Translations under genes and position numbers: made by a program
NCBI GenBank assembly: GCA_026985785.1
Contig: JALSPT010000217.1
Coordinates: forward strand, 1-24,851
DNA: 24,851 nt
Reading direction: 5' to 3'
Source of the DNA: Anaerolineales bacterium
GTDB taxonomy: Bacteria; Chloroflexota; Anaerolineae; Anaerolineales; DRMV01
Shown here: positions 1 through 8,743 of the stretch, one piece after another
Position numbering within the stretch: position 1 is the first letter of the stretch
Layout of the letters: the number at the start of each line of letters is the position of its first letter
Notes under the pieces: generated by a model
Databases searched by the model: none
What the model was told of the DNA's origin: nothing
What the model saw: the letters and a program-made list of their open reading frames with translations, nothing else

Positions 1-378
1 GCCGGCCTGCCGACGGCCTCGGCGCACGACGAGGGTTTCTTCCGGCAGGGCATGTTTGCCGCCTCGCTGGAACAGGTGCAGGCCTACCTGGCCGACTATC
101 CCAACATCCACTTTCACCCCGGCTGGTTCCCCGAAACTGCTGCCCCGCTGGAAAACCAGCGATTTGCCTTCGCCTTCCTTGATGTTGACCTCTACGAAAG
201 CACCCGCGACGGCATCGCCTTCTTTTACCCGCGCCTCAACCCCGGCGGTGTGTTGCTGACCCACGACTACCAGTTCCCCGGCGTGCGCCGCGCTTTCGAA
301 GAGGCCGGCCTCGCCCCTCGCGTGCTGGAACTCGCCAACGCCATGGCCATGGTCATCAAACGCCCCGCCGACACCTGA
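1..378 (+). CDS. TylF/MycF-type SAM-dependent methyltransferase, C-terminal part
   Basis: The reading frame is open from base 1, so the N-terminus lies outside the window; 125 residues remain before the TGA at 376-378. The segment contains DVDLYEST (from visible residue 61) followed by a PRLNPGGVLLTHDY stretch. This pattern is typical of the TylF/macrocin O-methyltransferase family, in which the acidic residues near DVD and HDY bind the metal and orient the substrate. Members methylate sugar hydroxyls on antibiotics or polysaccharides. The glycosyltransferase and polymerase genes downstream (6867-10145) make a role in surface glycan decoration plausible, but the two regions are separated by unrelated genes. 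The missing N-terminal half would hold the SAM-binding glycine motif, so activity cannot be judged. Confidence 0.75.
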   Translation, partial: AGLPTASAHDEGFFRQGMFAASLEQVQAYLADYPNIHFHPGWFPETAAPLENQRFAFAFLDVDLYESTRDGIAFFYPRLNPGGVLLTHDYQFPGVRRAFEEAGLAPRVLELANAMAMVIKRPADT

Positions 379-448
379 CACCCGACCGCCTGATACCCAG
401 GGCTTTTCAATCATGGCCAACTCTACCGTGTTTTGCCGCGCCGAGGCC

Positions 449-569
449 GATCTCACCCATCCCCCAGCCGCCTGACGGCGGCTTTCCCCCTTCCCTCCCT
501 TACTAAGGGAGGGAAGGGGGTGCCCGAAAAGCGCATTTTGCGCTTTTCGGGCGGGGGTTAGGAGAGATC
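449..569. repeat. Three-hairpin palindromic repeat element, copy 1
   Basis: The element lies in the 271-bp gap between the methyltransferase and ade. Imperfect terminal inverted repeats at 449-465 and 553-569 match at 14 of 17 positions (GATCTC..C..A.CCCCC). Inside are three hairpins: stem 466-472/477-483 with loop TGAC; a perfect 17-bp stem at 486-502/504-520 (arm CCCCCTTCCCTCCCTTA) with one unpaired base; and a 14-bp stem at 522-535/539-552 with loop TTT. A second copy lies at 18196-18325. No coding potential is seen. The form resembles a MITE- or REP-like mobile palindrome. I see no convincing promoter for ade in the remainder of this gap. Confidence 0.85.
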
Positions 570-649
570 TTTGCCTCTGGAGCCATCAAGTGCAAGACTT
601 TTGAAAGGCCCTACCTGATACCCCCAACATTCAACCCCAGGAGGCCCCA

Positions 650-2440
<1,791 letters not shown>

Positions 2441-2490
2441 ACTGGTTATTTCGCTTTAGCGGGTTGGAATTTTCCCGAGAGCGCTGTTTC

Positions 2491-2529
2491 CATCGGGGCG
2501 AATGGATGTTCGCCCCGATGTGTTTGTCT
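2491..2529 (+). terminator. Putative intrinsic terminator of ade
   Basis: A perfect 12-bp inverted repeat (CATCGGGGCGAA at 2491-2502, complement at 2509-2520) encloses a 6-base loop. It is followed by TGTTTGTCT, a moderately T-rich tail. It sits about 50 bp after the ade stop and ahead of the next gene's putative promoter. The tail is not a clean T run, so efficiency is uncertain. Confidence 0.6.
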
Positions 2530-2555
2530 GCTCGGAGACGGGCGGAGGGGTGCGG

Positions 2556-2561
2556 TAAAAT
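2556..2561 (+). promoter_or_regulatory. Candidate -10 box giving a leaderless transcript
   Basis: TAAAAT at 2556-2561 stands six bases before ATG 2568. There is no purine-rich Shine-Dalgarno; the six bases are ACCTCC. Initiation at the normal distance would start the mRNA at the A of the start codon. No good -35 box is visible. The same geometry is seen at 6855-6867. Confidence 0.4.
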
Positions 2562-2567
2562 ACCTCC

Positions 2568-4907
2568 ATGCCTGTTTTCCCCTTTCGCCCTCCGGCCACC
2601 TTGACCCTCGCGGCGGACGCGCGTGTGGTGAAAGCCTTGCCCGCCGATGAGCATATCTGGACGCTGCACGCGGCGCATGGTCTTCCCGAAGCCTTGGCCT
2701 TGACGACGACTTATGGCCTTCGTGTGCAGGACATGGCCATTTTCCCGTGGGTGGAGATGGAAGGGCAGCCCCGTTGGAAGGTCGCCGCCTTTGCAGGGAC
2801 GCCCCAGGTGGAGGCCATTCTCCCCGCCTATGCCCGTTTGACGTGCAAGCCTTTTGGTGGGCTGGCGTTGACCTGCGAATACTGGGTCGGCCACCCCCAG
2901 GCGGTGACCGGGCGGCTGACGGTGCGCAACGATGGTGGGGCGGAAATGCGGGGTGCGTTGGGTTTGGCGGCGCTGCTCCGCCCACTGGAGGTCGATGGGG
3001 GCGGCATGGCACCGGTCAAGCGCGGCGCGGTGCACATCCTCCAGGGCGAGGGGGGCGGGCTGCACCCGTTGCTTTTCCTGACCGGCGGGGCGGAGGGCGT
3101 ATTGAGCCCTTTTCCTGCCCTGTTGGTGCCCTTTGCCCTTTCCCTCGGCGAGCAGCGGCGCTTGACTTGGGTGCATACGGCCCTCGACGACGCCGAAGCC
3201 GGTTTCGAACTGGCCCGCCAACTGGCCGCCCGCCGCTGGGAACCGTTTTTTGCCCGCCTGATGTTGCTCGATGCCCAAACGCCCGCCCTGGAGGTTGGCG
3301 AGCCTTCCTGCACCTGGATGTTGGCGCGTGCCCGGCAGACAGCCCACCAGTTGGTGCAGCACGTCCCTGACCTGCCGGCACCTTTTCTGGTAACGGCGCG
3401 CACCGCCGAGCACGGTGGCCCTACCGATCCCCTGGCGCGCAACCGTGCCGCTTCGGTGCTCGCGGCTTACCACCTTGCCGTAGGCTACTTTTTGCCGACC
3501 CAACCCGCCGTGGTGCAGGATTGGGTGCGCGCCTTCCTCGCCCGCCAGCGAGAAGATGGCAGTATTCCCTGGCAGCCGGCCCTTGGCGAGGAAGGGTATC
3601 TGGCCTCCCCTTTGTTGGTGGAACTGGCCTATCGGGCTTTCGAGCACGACGCCGTTGAATTGCCCCGCCTGTATGCCCCTTTGCGGCGCTTTGTCGAGCA
3701 GTGGTACGCCACGGGTGATGTCAACCGGGATGGATTTCCTGAATGGGCGCATCCGTTGCAAATGGGCCTGCCCGATCCCCCGGCTTTTTCTCCCTGGCGG
3801 CGGGAGTCGGTGGGCAGCGATTTGAGCCTGGCCGAAAGCCCGGCGCTGTATGCCTTGCTCTACCGGGCGCTGACGCGTCTGGAGGCCCTGGCCGAGGCTG
3901 CTGGGGAGGAGCCGCCGCCCGACTTGCGCTCCCGCCAGCGCCGTTTGCTCAAGGCGGTGCAAGCCATGTGGGACGCCCGCCGCCGCACGGCGCTTTATCG
4001 CGACCGCGATACCCACGAGCGGCCTCCTCACCTCACCTTGGGCAAGCATCGCGGGGGGGGAACGCTGACCGTGGCGGAAACCTTCGCACTGCCTACCCGC
4101 GTGGTGGTGCATCTTTTCCCCGTGGGCGGTGAGGTGCGCCCGGCGGTGGTTACCGTGCAGGGAAGCGATGAGCGGGGCAAACCGGTGACCGAAACCCTGC
4201 GCGGGGGGCGCATCCGTTGGCACGAAGGGCGCGGCGTGGCCGTGACCCAGGCCGTTTTTCACCATCTTGCCGCCGTGACGGTGGAGGGGTTGCGCAGCCG
4301 AGGGCGGTTCGTGGTGCTGACCCCCGATTACACTTTCCCCGACATCAGCCTGGTGCTCCCTTTGTGGGCGAAGATGTTAGAACCCTCCCAGGCGGAGGCC
4401 GTGCGGCGGGCATTGAGCGATGAGCGGATGTATGGCCGTCCCTATGGTGTGCCGGTGGCGCCGCGCGGCGGCCAACGCGCCCCCGATTGGCAGCGCGCCG
4501 TGCTCATGCCGTGGAACACCTTGGCGGTGGAGGCGTTGTTGGCGCAAGGTTGGGTGAGCGATGCCGCCCGCTTGCTGGGGCGGCTGGGAGGGGTTGCCGA
4601 AAAGGTGTTGCGGGCGCAGGGCGTCTTTCGTGAGGCATACCACGCGGACCAAGGGGAGGGGATGGAAGGTAAGGACGGGCTTGTCGGTTTGCCGCCGGTG
4701 GGGTTGTGGCTGCGGGTGGCGGGCGTCGAGCCTGTGGATCCCCGGCGTGTGCGCTTCCTGTGGCCGATGCCTTTCGACGATGAATGGGTGATCCGTTTTT
4801 GGGGCTGGGAAATTCGCCGCAGACCTGGCCGCACGCTGGTCGTGACGCCGGACGGCGCTACTCATACCATGACTGCTACTGAACCCTATGAGGTCGTCGT
4901 GGAATGA
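2568..4907 (+). CDS. Putative (alpha/alpha)6 six-hairpin glycosidase-like protein
   Basis: 779 residues with no signal peptide visible, so probably cytoplasmic. I do not recognise a precise family. Roughly residues 1-230 look like a beta-rich N-terminal domain. The remainder is helical, with paired stretches such as LARNRAASVLAAYHLAVGYF and LPRLYAPLRRFVEQWY. It also carries the sequence DVNRDGFPEW (residues 384-393), which resembles the D.N.DG.PE motifs of six-hairpin glycosidases such as GH63 and GH116 relatives. A C-terminal MPWNTLAVEALLAQGW block fits the last helical hairpins of such barrels. Glycan hydrolysis or debranching is an inference from fold resemblance; the catalytic pair is not assigned. 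The start at ATG 2568 has no Shine-Dalgarno but a -10-like box directly upstream. An 8-G run at 4053-4060 lies within the gene. Confidence 0.55.
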   Translation: MPVFPFRPPATLTLAADARVVKALPADEHIWTLHAAHGLPEALALTTTYGLRVQDMAIFPWVEMEGQPRWKVAAFAGTPQVEAILPAYARLTCKPFGGLALTCEYWVGHPQAVTGRLTVRNDGGAEMRGALGLAALLRPLEVDGGGMAPVKRGAVHILQGEGGGLHPLLFLTGGAEGVLSPFPALLVPFALSLGEQRRLTWVHTALDDAEAGFELARQLAARRWEPFFARLMLLDAQTPALEVGEPSCTWMLARARQTAHQLVQHVPDLPAPFLVTARTAEHGGPTDPLARNRAASVLAAYHLAVGYFLPTQPAVVQDWVRAFLARQREDGSIPWQPALGEEGYLASPLLVELAYRAFEHDAVELPRLYAPLRRFVEQWYATGDVNRDGFPEWAHPLQMGLPDPPAFSPWRRESVGSDLSLAESPALYALLYRALTRLEALAEAAGEEPPPDLRSRQRRLLKAVQAMWDARRRTALYRDRDTHERPPHLTLGKHRGGGTLTVAETFALPTRVVVHLFPVGGEVRPAVVTVQGSDERGKPVTETLRGGRIRWHEGRGVAVTQAVFHHLAAVTVEGLRSRGRFVVLTPDYTFPDISLVLPLWAKMLEPSQAEAVRRALSDERMYGRPYGVPVAPRGGQRAPDWQRAVLMPWNTLAVEALLAQGWVSDAARLLGRLGGVAEKVLRAQGVFREAYHADQGEGMEGKDGLVGLPPVGLWLRVAGVEPVDPRRVRFLWPMPFDDEWVIRFWGWEIRRRPGRTLVVTPDGATHTMTATEPYEVVVE

Positions 4908-4946
4908 GATGTTGCTGTTTGCCTCCGCGTGAGAGGAAGGGGCGCG

Positions 4947-6833
4947 ATGACGCATGAAATCATTTTCATCGAGGAAGTGGTCATCTCGCTGTTGACCGTA
5001 GCGGTGCTGGTGGGGATTTTCAGCCAGCGGCTGCGGATGCCCTATACCCTGGGCTTGGTGCTCATTGGTTTGGCGCTGGCGATTTTTGCCGAAGTGCGGG
5101 TGCATCTGACCAGCGAGTTGATTTTGGGCGTGTTGTTGCCGCCGTTGCTCTTCGAGGCGGCTTTTCACATGCGCTGGGAGGATTTGCGCCGTGACCTGGG
5201 GGTGATTCTATCGCTGGCGGTGGTGGGTGTGATGGCTGCGACGGTGGTCGTAGGGGGCGTGGTGCATTACGGCCTCAAAATGGCCTTGCCAGCGGCGTTG
5301 GTATTTGGCGCTTTGGTGGCCGCAACCGACCCGGTGGCGGTGGTGGCCCTGTTCCGTTCGCTGGGCGCGCCCAAGCGCTTGCAGATTTTGCTGGAAGGCG
5401 AGAGCCTCTTCAATGACGGCACGGCCATTGTGGCGTTTGCGCTGTTGCTGGGGGTGTTGACCACTGGCCAATACGACCTCACGCAAGGCGTGGTGGATTT
5501 CGTGCGGGTGGCCGGCGGCGGGGTGCTCATCGGTGGGCTGTTGGGCGCGTTGGCGGCGGGGGTGATCGCGCGGGTGGACGACCATTTGCTGGAAACCGCG
5601 TTGACCGCCGTGCTGGCTTACGGCGCTTTTCTGGTGGGCGAACAGGTGCATGTCAGCGGTGTGTTGGCGGTGGTCACTGCCGGGCTGCTGGTGGGCAACG
5701 TCGGCCCGCGCAGCATGTCGCCCACGACCCGCATCGTGGTAGCCAATTTCTGGGAATTCGCTGCTTTCCTTGCCAACTCGTTCATCTTCCTGCTCATCGG
5801 CTTGCAGATCAGGCCGGAGGTGTTGCTGGCGAACTGGTATGCGGTCGGCTGGGCTGTGGTGGCGGTGCTTGTGGCGCGGGCGCTGAGCGTGTACACGCTT
5901 GGCTGGTTGGGGAAAGTCCCTCTGGCCTGGCGGCATGTGCTCCAGTGGGGTGGGCTGCGGGGTGCGGTTTCCCTGGCGTTGGCGCTCGGGCTGCCGGAGG
6001 GGTTAGGCCCGGTGCGCGAGCAGATCCAGGTGATGGCTTTTGGCGTGGTGTTGTTCACTTTGCTGGTGCAGGGCGGTTCGATGCCGTGGGTGCTCAAACT
6101 GTTGCGCATTGGCGGGCGCGATGAGACTCGCGAGGAATTCGAAAAGCACCATGCCCGGGCGGTGGCGGCGCGCGCCGGCTATGAGTATTTGCAGCGGGCG
6201 TATCGCGAGGGCGTGATCTCGGCGCATACCTGGAAAGTATTGCGCCCCCTCTTGGAGCACCGTAATCAGCGTTTGCAGCGCCAGGTGGAGGAATTGCTGC
6301 AACAGCATCCGCCCCTTCAGGCGGAGGAACTGCGCAAAGCGCGCCTGGAGATTTTGCGCGCCCAACGGGCTGCGCTGCAAGACCTCTTCCAAGGCGGCAT
6401 CATTGGCGAAGAGACCTTCTCGGCACTGGCCTCGGAGGTGGATGCCGCGCTTAGCGATGCCCTCCCTGCCTGGCCGGGGATGTTGCTCAAACGGTCGCCC
6501 GATGCGCCGCCTATCCGCTATCTCCTGATGGCTATCGTCCAGGAGCGCCACCCCGAGGCTGTGGCGCAGGCACTGGAACGGTTGAACGTGCCGGTGGTGC
6601 CGGTGGAGAGTAGTGGAGGCTTTTTGCGCCGCCCCAACATGACCTTGCTCATCGGCATCCCGGAAGGGCAGGAAGAGGAAGTGGTGCAAGTGCTGCGGCA
6701 GACCTGCCGCCGTCGGGTGGAGTTCGTGGCCGAGAAAGTGGGAGGCATTCTCCCACTGGCGCGCCCCAAGCCAGTGCACGTCGGCGGGGCGACGGTGTTT
6801 CTCTTCGATCTGGACGATTACATCGAAATCTGA
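4947..6833 (+). CDS. CPA1 Na+/H+ antiporter fused to a DarA/PstA-type (c-di-AMP receptor-like) domain
   Basis: 628 residues from ATG 4947, chosen because AGGAAGG at 4934-4940 sits six bases upstream. A GTG at 4929 in the same frame lacks this. Residues 1-395 form about a dozen membrane segments with CPA1 hallmarks: ATDPVAV (D128) and EGESLFNDGTA with the ion-binding N156-D157. Residues about 395-515 are a charged cytoplasmic helical region common in bacterial NhaP-like proteins. Residues about 520-628 match the whole DarA/PstA family (DUF970): LLMAIVQ, then SSGGFLRRPNMTLLIG, and a closing VGGATVFLFDLDDY. Free DarA/PstA proteins bind cyclic di-AMP, a messenger controlling K+ and Na+ transport in many bacteria. 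Direct gating of the antiporter by a nucleotide is inferred. The gene follows the previous one by 39 bp. Confidence 0.88.
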   Translation: MTHEIIFIEEVVISLLTVAVLVGIFSQRLRMPYTLGLVLIGLALAIFAEVRVHLTSELILGVLLPPLLFEAAFHMRWEDLRRDLGVILSLAVVGVMAATVVVGGVVHYGLKMALPAALVFGALVAATDPVAVVALFRSLGAPKRLQILLEGESLFNDGTAIVAFALLLGVLTTGQYDLTQGVVDFVRVAGGGVLIGGLLGALAAGVIARVDDHLLETALTAVLAYGAFLVGEQVHVSGVLAVVTAGLLVGNVGPRSMSPTTRIVVANFWEFAAFLANSFIFLLIGLQIRPEVLLANWYAVGWAVVAVLVARALSVYTLGWLGKVPLAWRHVLQWGGLRGAVSLALALGLPEGLGPVREQIQVMAFGVVLFTLLVQGGSMPWVLKLLRIGGRDETREEFEKHHARAVAARAGYEYLQRAYREGVISAHTWKVLRPLLEHRNQRLQRQVEELLQQHPPLQAEELRKARLEILRAQRAALQDLFQGGIIGEETFSALASEVDAALSDALPAWPGMLLKRSPDAPPIRYLLMAIVQERHPEAVAQALERLNVPVVPVESSGGFLRRPNMTLLIGIPEGQEEEVVQVLRQTCRRRVEFVAEKVGGILPLARPKPVHVGGATVFLFDLDDYIEI

Positions 6834-6851
6834 TGCGCTCTGTGTGTTTCG

Positions 6852-6860
6852 TGCTATCAT
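6852..6860 (+). promoter_or_regulatory. Extended -10 promoter giving a leaderless transcript
   Basis: TGCTATCAT at 6852-6860 is an extended -10 element (TGn plus TATCAT). It ends six bases before ATG 6867, so transcription would begin at the start codon. The intervening bases AGGCTC offer no real Shine-Dalgarno. A -35 box is not evident, as is common with extended -10 promoters. It would drive the polysaccharide operon 6867-12157. Confidence 0.5.
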
Positions 6861-6866
6861 AGGCTC

Positions 6867-7655
6867 ATGGCCAATTTACCGCTGGTCTCCATTGTGACCC
6901 CTTCATACAACCAGGCGCGGTTCCTCGAGGCCACCATCCGCTCGGTGCTGGCGCAGGATTATCCCCACATTGAATACATCATTGTGGACGGTGGTTCGAC
7001 CGACGGCAGTGTGGACATCATCCGCCGCTATGCCGACCGGTTGGCGTGGTGGGTTTCCGAGCCCGACCGTGGCCAGACGGATGCGATCAACAAAGGCTTT
7101 GCCCGGGCGCGTGGCGAGGTTTTGGCCTGGTTGAACTCCGACGACACCTACGAGCCGCACGCCGTGGCCGAGGCGGTGGCGTTTTTGCAGGCGCATCCTG
7201 AGGTGGGGCTGGTGTACGGCGATGCCCATTACATCGACGCTGAGGGGCGGGTGGTGGGGCGCTTCCCGGCGGCGCAAACCGATTACCGCCGGTTGCGGCG
7301 TGGGTATGTGCATATTCCGCAGCAGGCGGCGTTCTTTCGTGCTAGCCTTTGGCGGCAGGTGGGGCCGCTCGACCCCACTTTTTACTTCGCGATGGATTAT
7401 GACCTCTGGGTGCGGCTGGCGCGGGTGAGCGAGGTCCGCTACGTGCCTCGCCTGTGGGCAAATTTCCGTATTCACGGCGATGCGAAAACCATCCGTGACG
7501 ATGACCGTTGCTGGCCGGAGATGCTGCGAGTGCATTTTCGCGAAGGTGGGGGCTGGTTGGCACCCATTGTGGCCAAGTATTACCTGCGGCGTGCCCTGGC
7601 GCCGCTGTTGCGGCTGCGGTGGCAGTGGCGGCTGCGGAGAAGGAGAGCATGGTGA
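6867..7655 (+). CDS. Family 2 glycosyltransferase
   Basis: 262 residues with a single GT-A domain and no membrane anchor. The N-terminus VSIVTPSYNQARFLEATIRSV is the classical GT2 opening. DGGSTDGS (residues 41-48) binds the nucleotide sugar, the DxD-like motif is in LNSDD (D92-D93), and the catalytic-base region is FAMDYDLW (D179, D181). The last ten residues are very arginine-rich, which could help binding to the inner face of the membrane. It likely adds one sugar to a lipid-linked oligosaccharide or an exopolysaccharide. It is the first gene of an overlapping run with a chain-length protein and a polymerase, so a surface glycan pathway is well supported; donor and acceptor are unknown. 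Confidence 0.9.
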   Translation: MANLPLVSIVTPSYNQARFLEATIRSVLAQDYPHIEYIIVDGGSTDGSVDIIRRYADRLAWWVSEPDRGQTDAINKGFARARGEVLAWLNSDDTYEPHAVAEAVAFLQAHPEVGLVYGDAHYIDAEGRVVGRFPAAQTDYRRLRRGYVHIPQQAAFFRASLWRQVGPLDPTFYFAMDYDLWVRLARVSEVRYVPRLWANFRIHGDAKTIRDDDRCWPEMLRVHFREGGGWLAPIVAKYYLRRALAPLLRLRWQWRLRRRRAW

Positions 7656-8743
7656 CTTTGTGGCGTTTGCGTGACTGGTGGCAATGGCTGTTCGCCCGCT
7701 GGTGGGTGGGCGTGCCGCTGATGCTGGGCGGCGCGCTGGTGGGGGCAGTGCTGGCGCGCTGGGTGTTGCCTTCGCCTTATTGGGCTGAGGCGGTGTTCAC
7801 CGTGGGGGTCAACGTGGATACCGTGCGGCGTTATCCTGAGGATTACAAGAACTGGATGCTGACCGAACTGGATGGACTGGTGACCTCGGGGCCGGTGCTG
7901 GAAGAGGTGCTCGCCGCCCTCCCCGATGACCCTTACTGGCGCGATTGGACGGCAGACGACCTGGCAGCGCATCTGGAAACGCGCTGGTTCGATGTGGGGA
8001 ACTGGCACCTGCACGCCTCGGCAGATACGCCCGACCATGCCAGCACGCTGGCGGCGGCGTGGGGGGCGGTGGCGCTGCGCCGCATTCGACAGGCGATCGC
8101 GGCGGGGGAAACGTTCTTGCAGGCCGACCGCCGCTGGCAGCAACTCGAAGCCCGTCGGGTGGCTGCCGAGGCGGCCTTGGCGCACATCGGCGCGGCGCGC
8201 GCGGCGCTGGACGACTGGCTGCCGCGCCTGCAAGCGGGGGCAATGCTCACCCCCGCCGAGCGCGCCGAATTGCGCTACTGGGCGGCTTTCGCGGCTTTTC
8301 CCGAGGGCAGCCGCCCCGATCCGCTGCCCCCTGCCGATGCCCCCTCGGCGGCGTATGTGGCCTGGGTGGAGGCCGTGCAGCGTCAGTTGCAGGCGGCGGC
8401 GCAGGCCTGGCGCAATGAAATCCTGGCGCTGACAGCCGCCCAGCAGCAGGCCGCCGCCGTGCGGGACGACGCCCGTCAGGAGACGGCAGGGGTGTCGTCG
8501 TACTGGCAGGTGGCGTTGGCCGTGGATATGCCCGGCGCGCAGGCGCTGAAAGCCCACGAACCGGCCCTCTGGGCCGACCTTTCGGCGCGCGGGAGCGGCC
8601 TGCACCCGGCGGCGCACGCGGTGTACGGCTGGCAGGATGGGGCGGCGGTGGGTGCGTTTGCCGGGATGGTGTTGTGGTTGGCGCTGGCGTTGGTGGCCGT
8701 GCTGGCGCGCGCTGATGCTCAGGAGGAGGCCGCCGATGCGTGA
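7649..8743 (+). CDS. Wzz-like polysaccharide co-polymerase (chain-length determinant)
   Basis: 364 residues from ATG 7649, which overlaps the end of the glycosyltransferase gene by 7 bases. AGGAG at 7641-7645 is only three bases from this ATG and six from the next in-frame codon, GTG 7652, so either may be used. The frame is open further upstream but lies inside the glycosyltransferase gene. The topology is that of polysaccharide co-polymerases: one membrane segment near residues 20-42 (VGVPLMLGGALVGAVLARWVL), a long extracytoplasmic alanine-rich helical region with coiled-coil character, and a second membrane segment near the C-terminus. No cytoplasmic tyrosine kinase domain is attached. It would set glycan chain length together with the polymerase encoded next. 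Sequence identity to Wzz is not strong by eye; topology and context carry the call. Confidence 0.65.
   Translation: MVTLWRLRDWWQWLFARWWVGVPLMLGGALVGAVLARWVLPSPYWAEAVFTVGVNVDTVRRYPEDYKNWMLTELDGLVTSGPVLEEVLAALPDDPYWRDWTADDLAAHLETRWFDVGNWHLHASADTPDHASTLAAAWGAVALRRIRQAIAAGETFLQADRRWQQLEARRVAAEAALAHIGAARAALDDWLPRLQAGAMLTPAERAELRYWAAFAAFPEGSRPDPLPPADAPSAAYVAWVEAVQRQLQAAAQAWRNEILALTAAQQQAAAVRDDARQETAGVSSYWQVALAVDMPGAQALKAHEPALWADLSARGSGLHPAAHAVYGWQDGAAVGAFAGMVLWLALALVAVLARADAQEEAADA

Noticed and set aside
584..598. CATCAAGTGCAAGAC right of repeat copy 1 resembles the complement of 18341-18352
   Set aside because: It is a 12-base gapped match in inverted orientation. It is too short to extend the repeat family.
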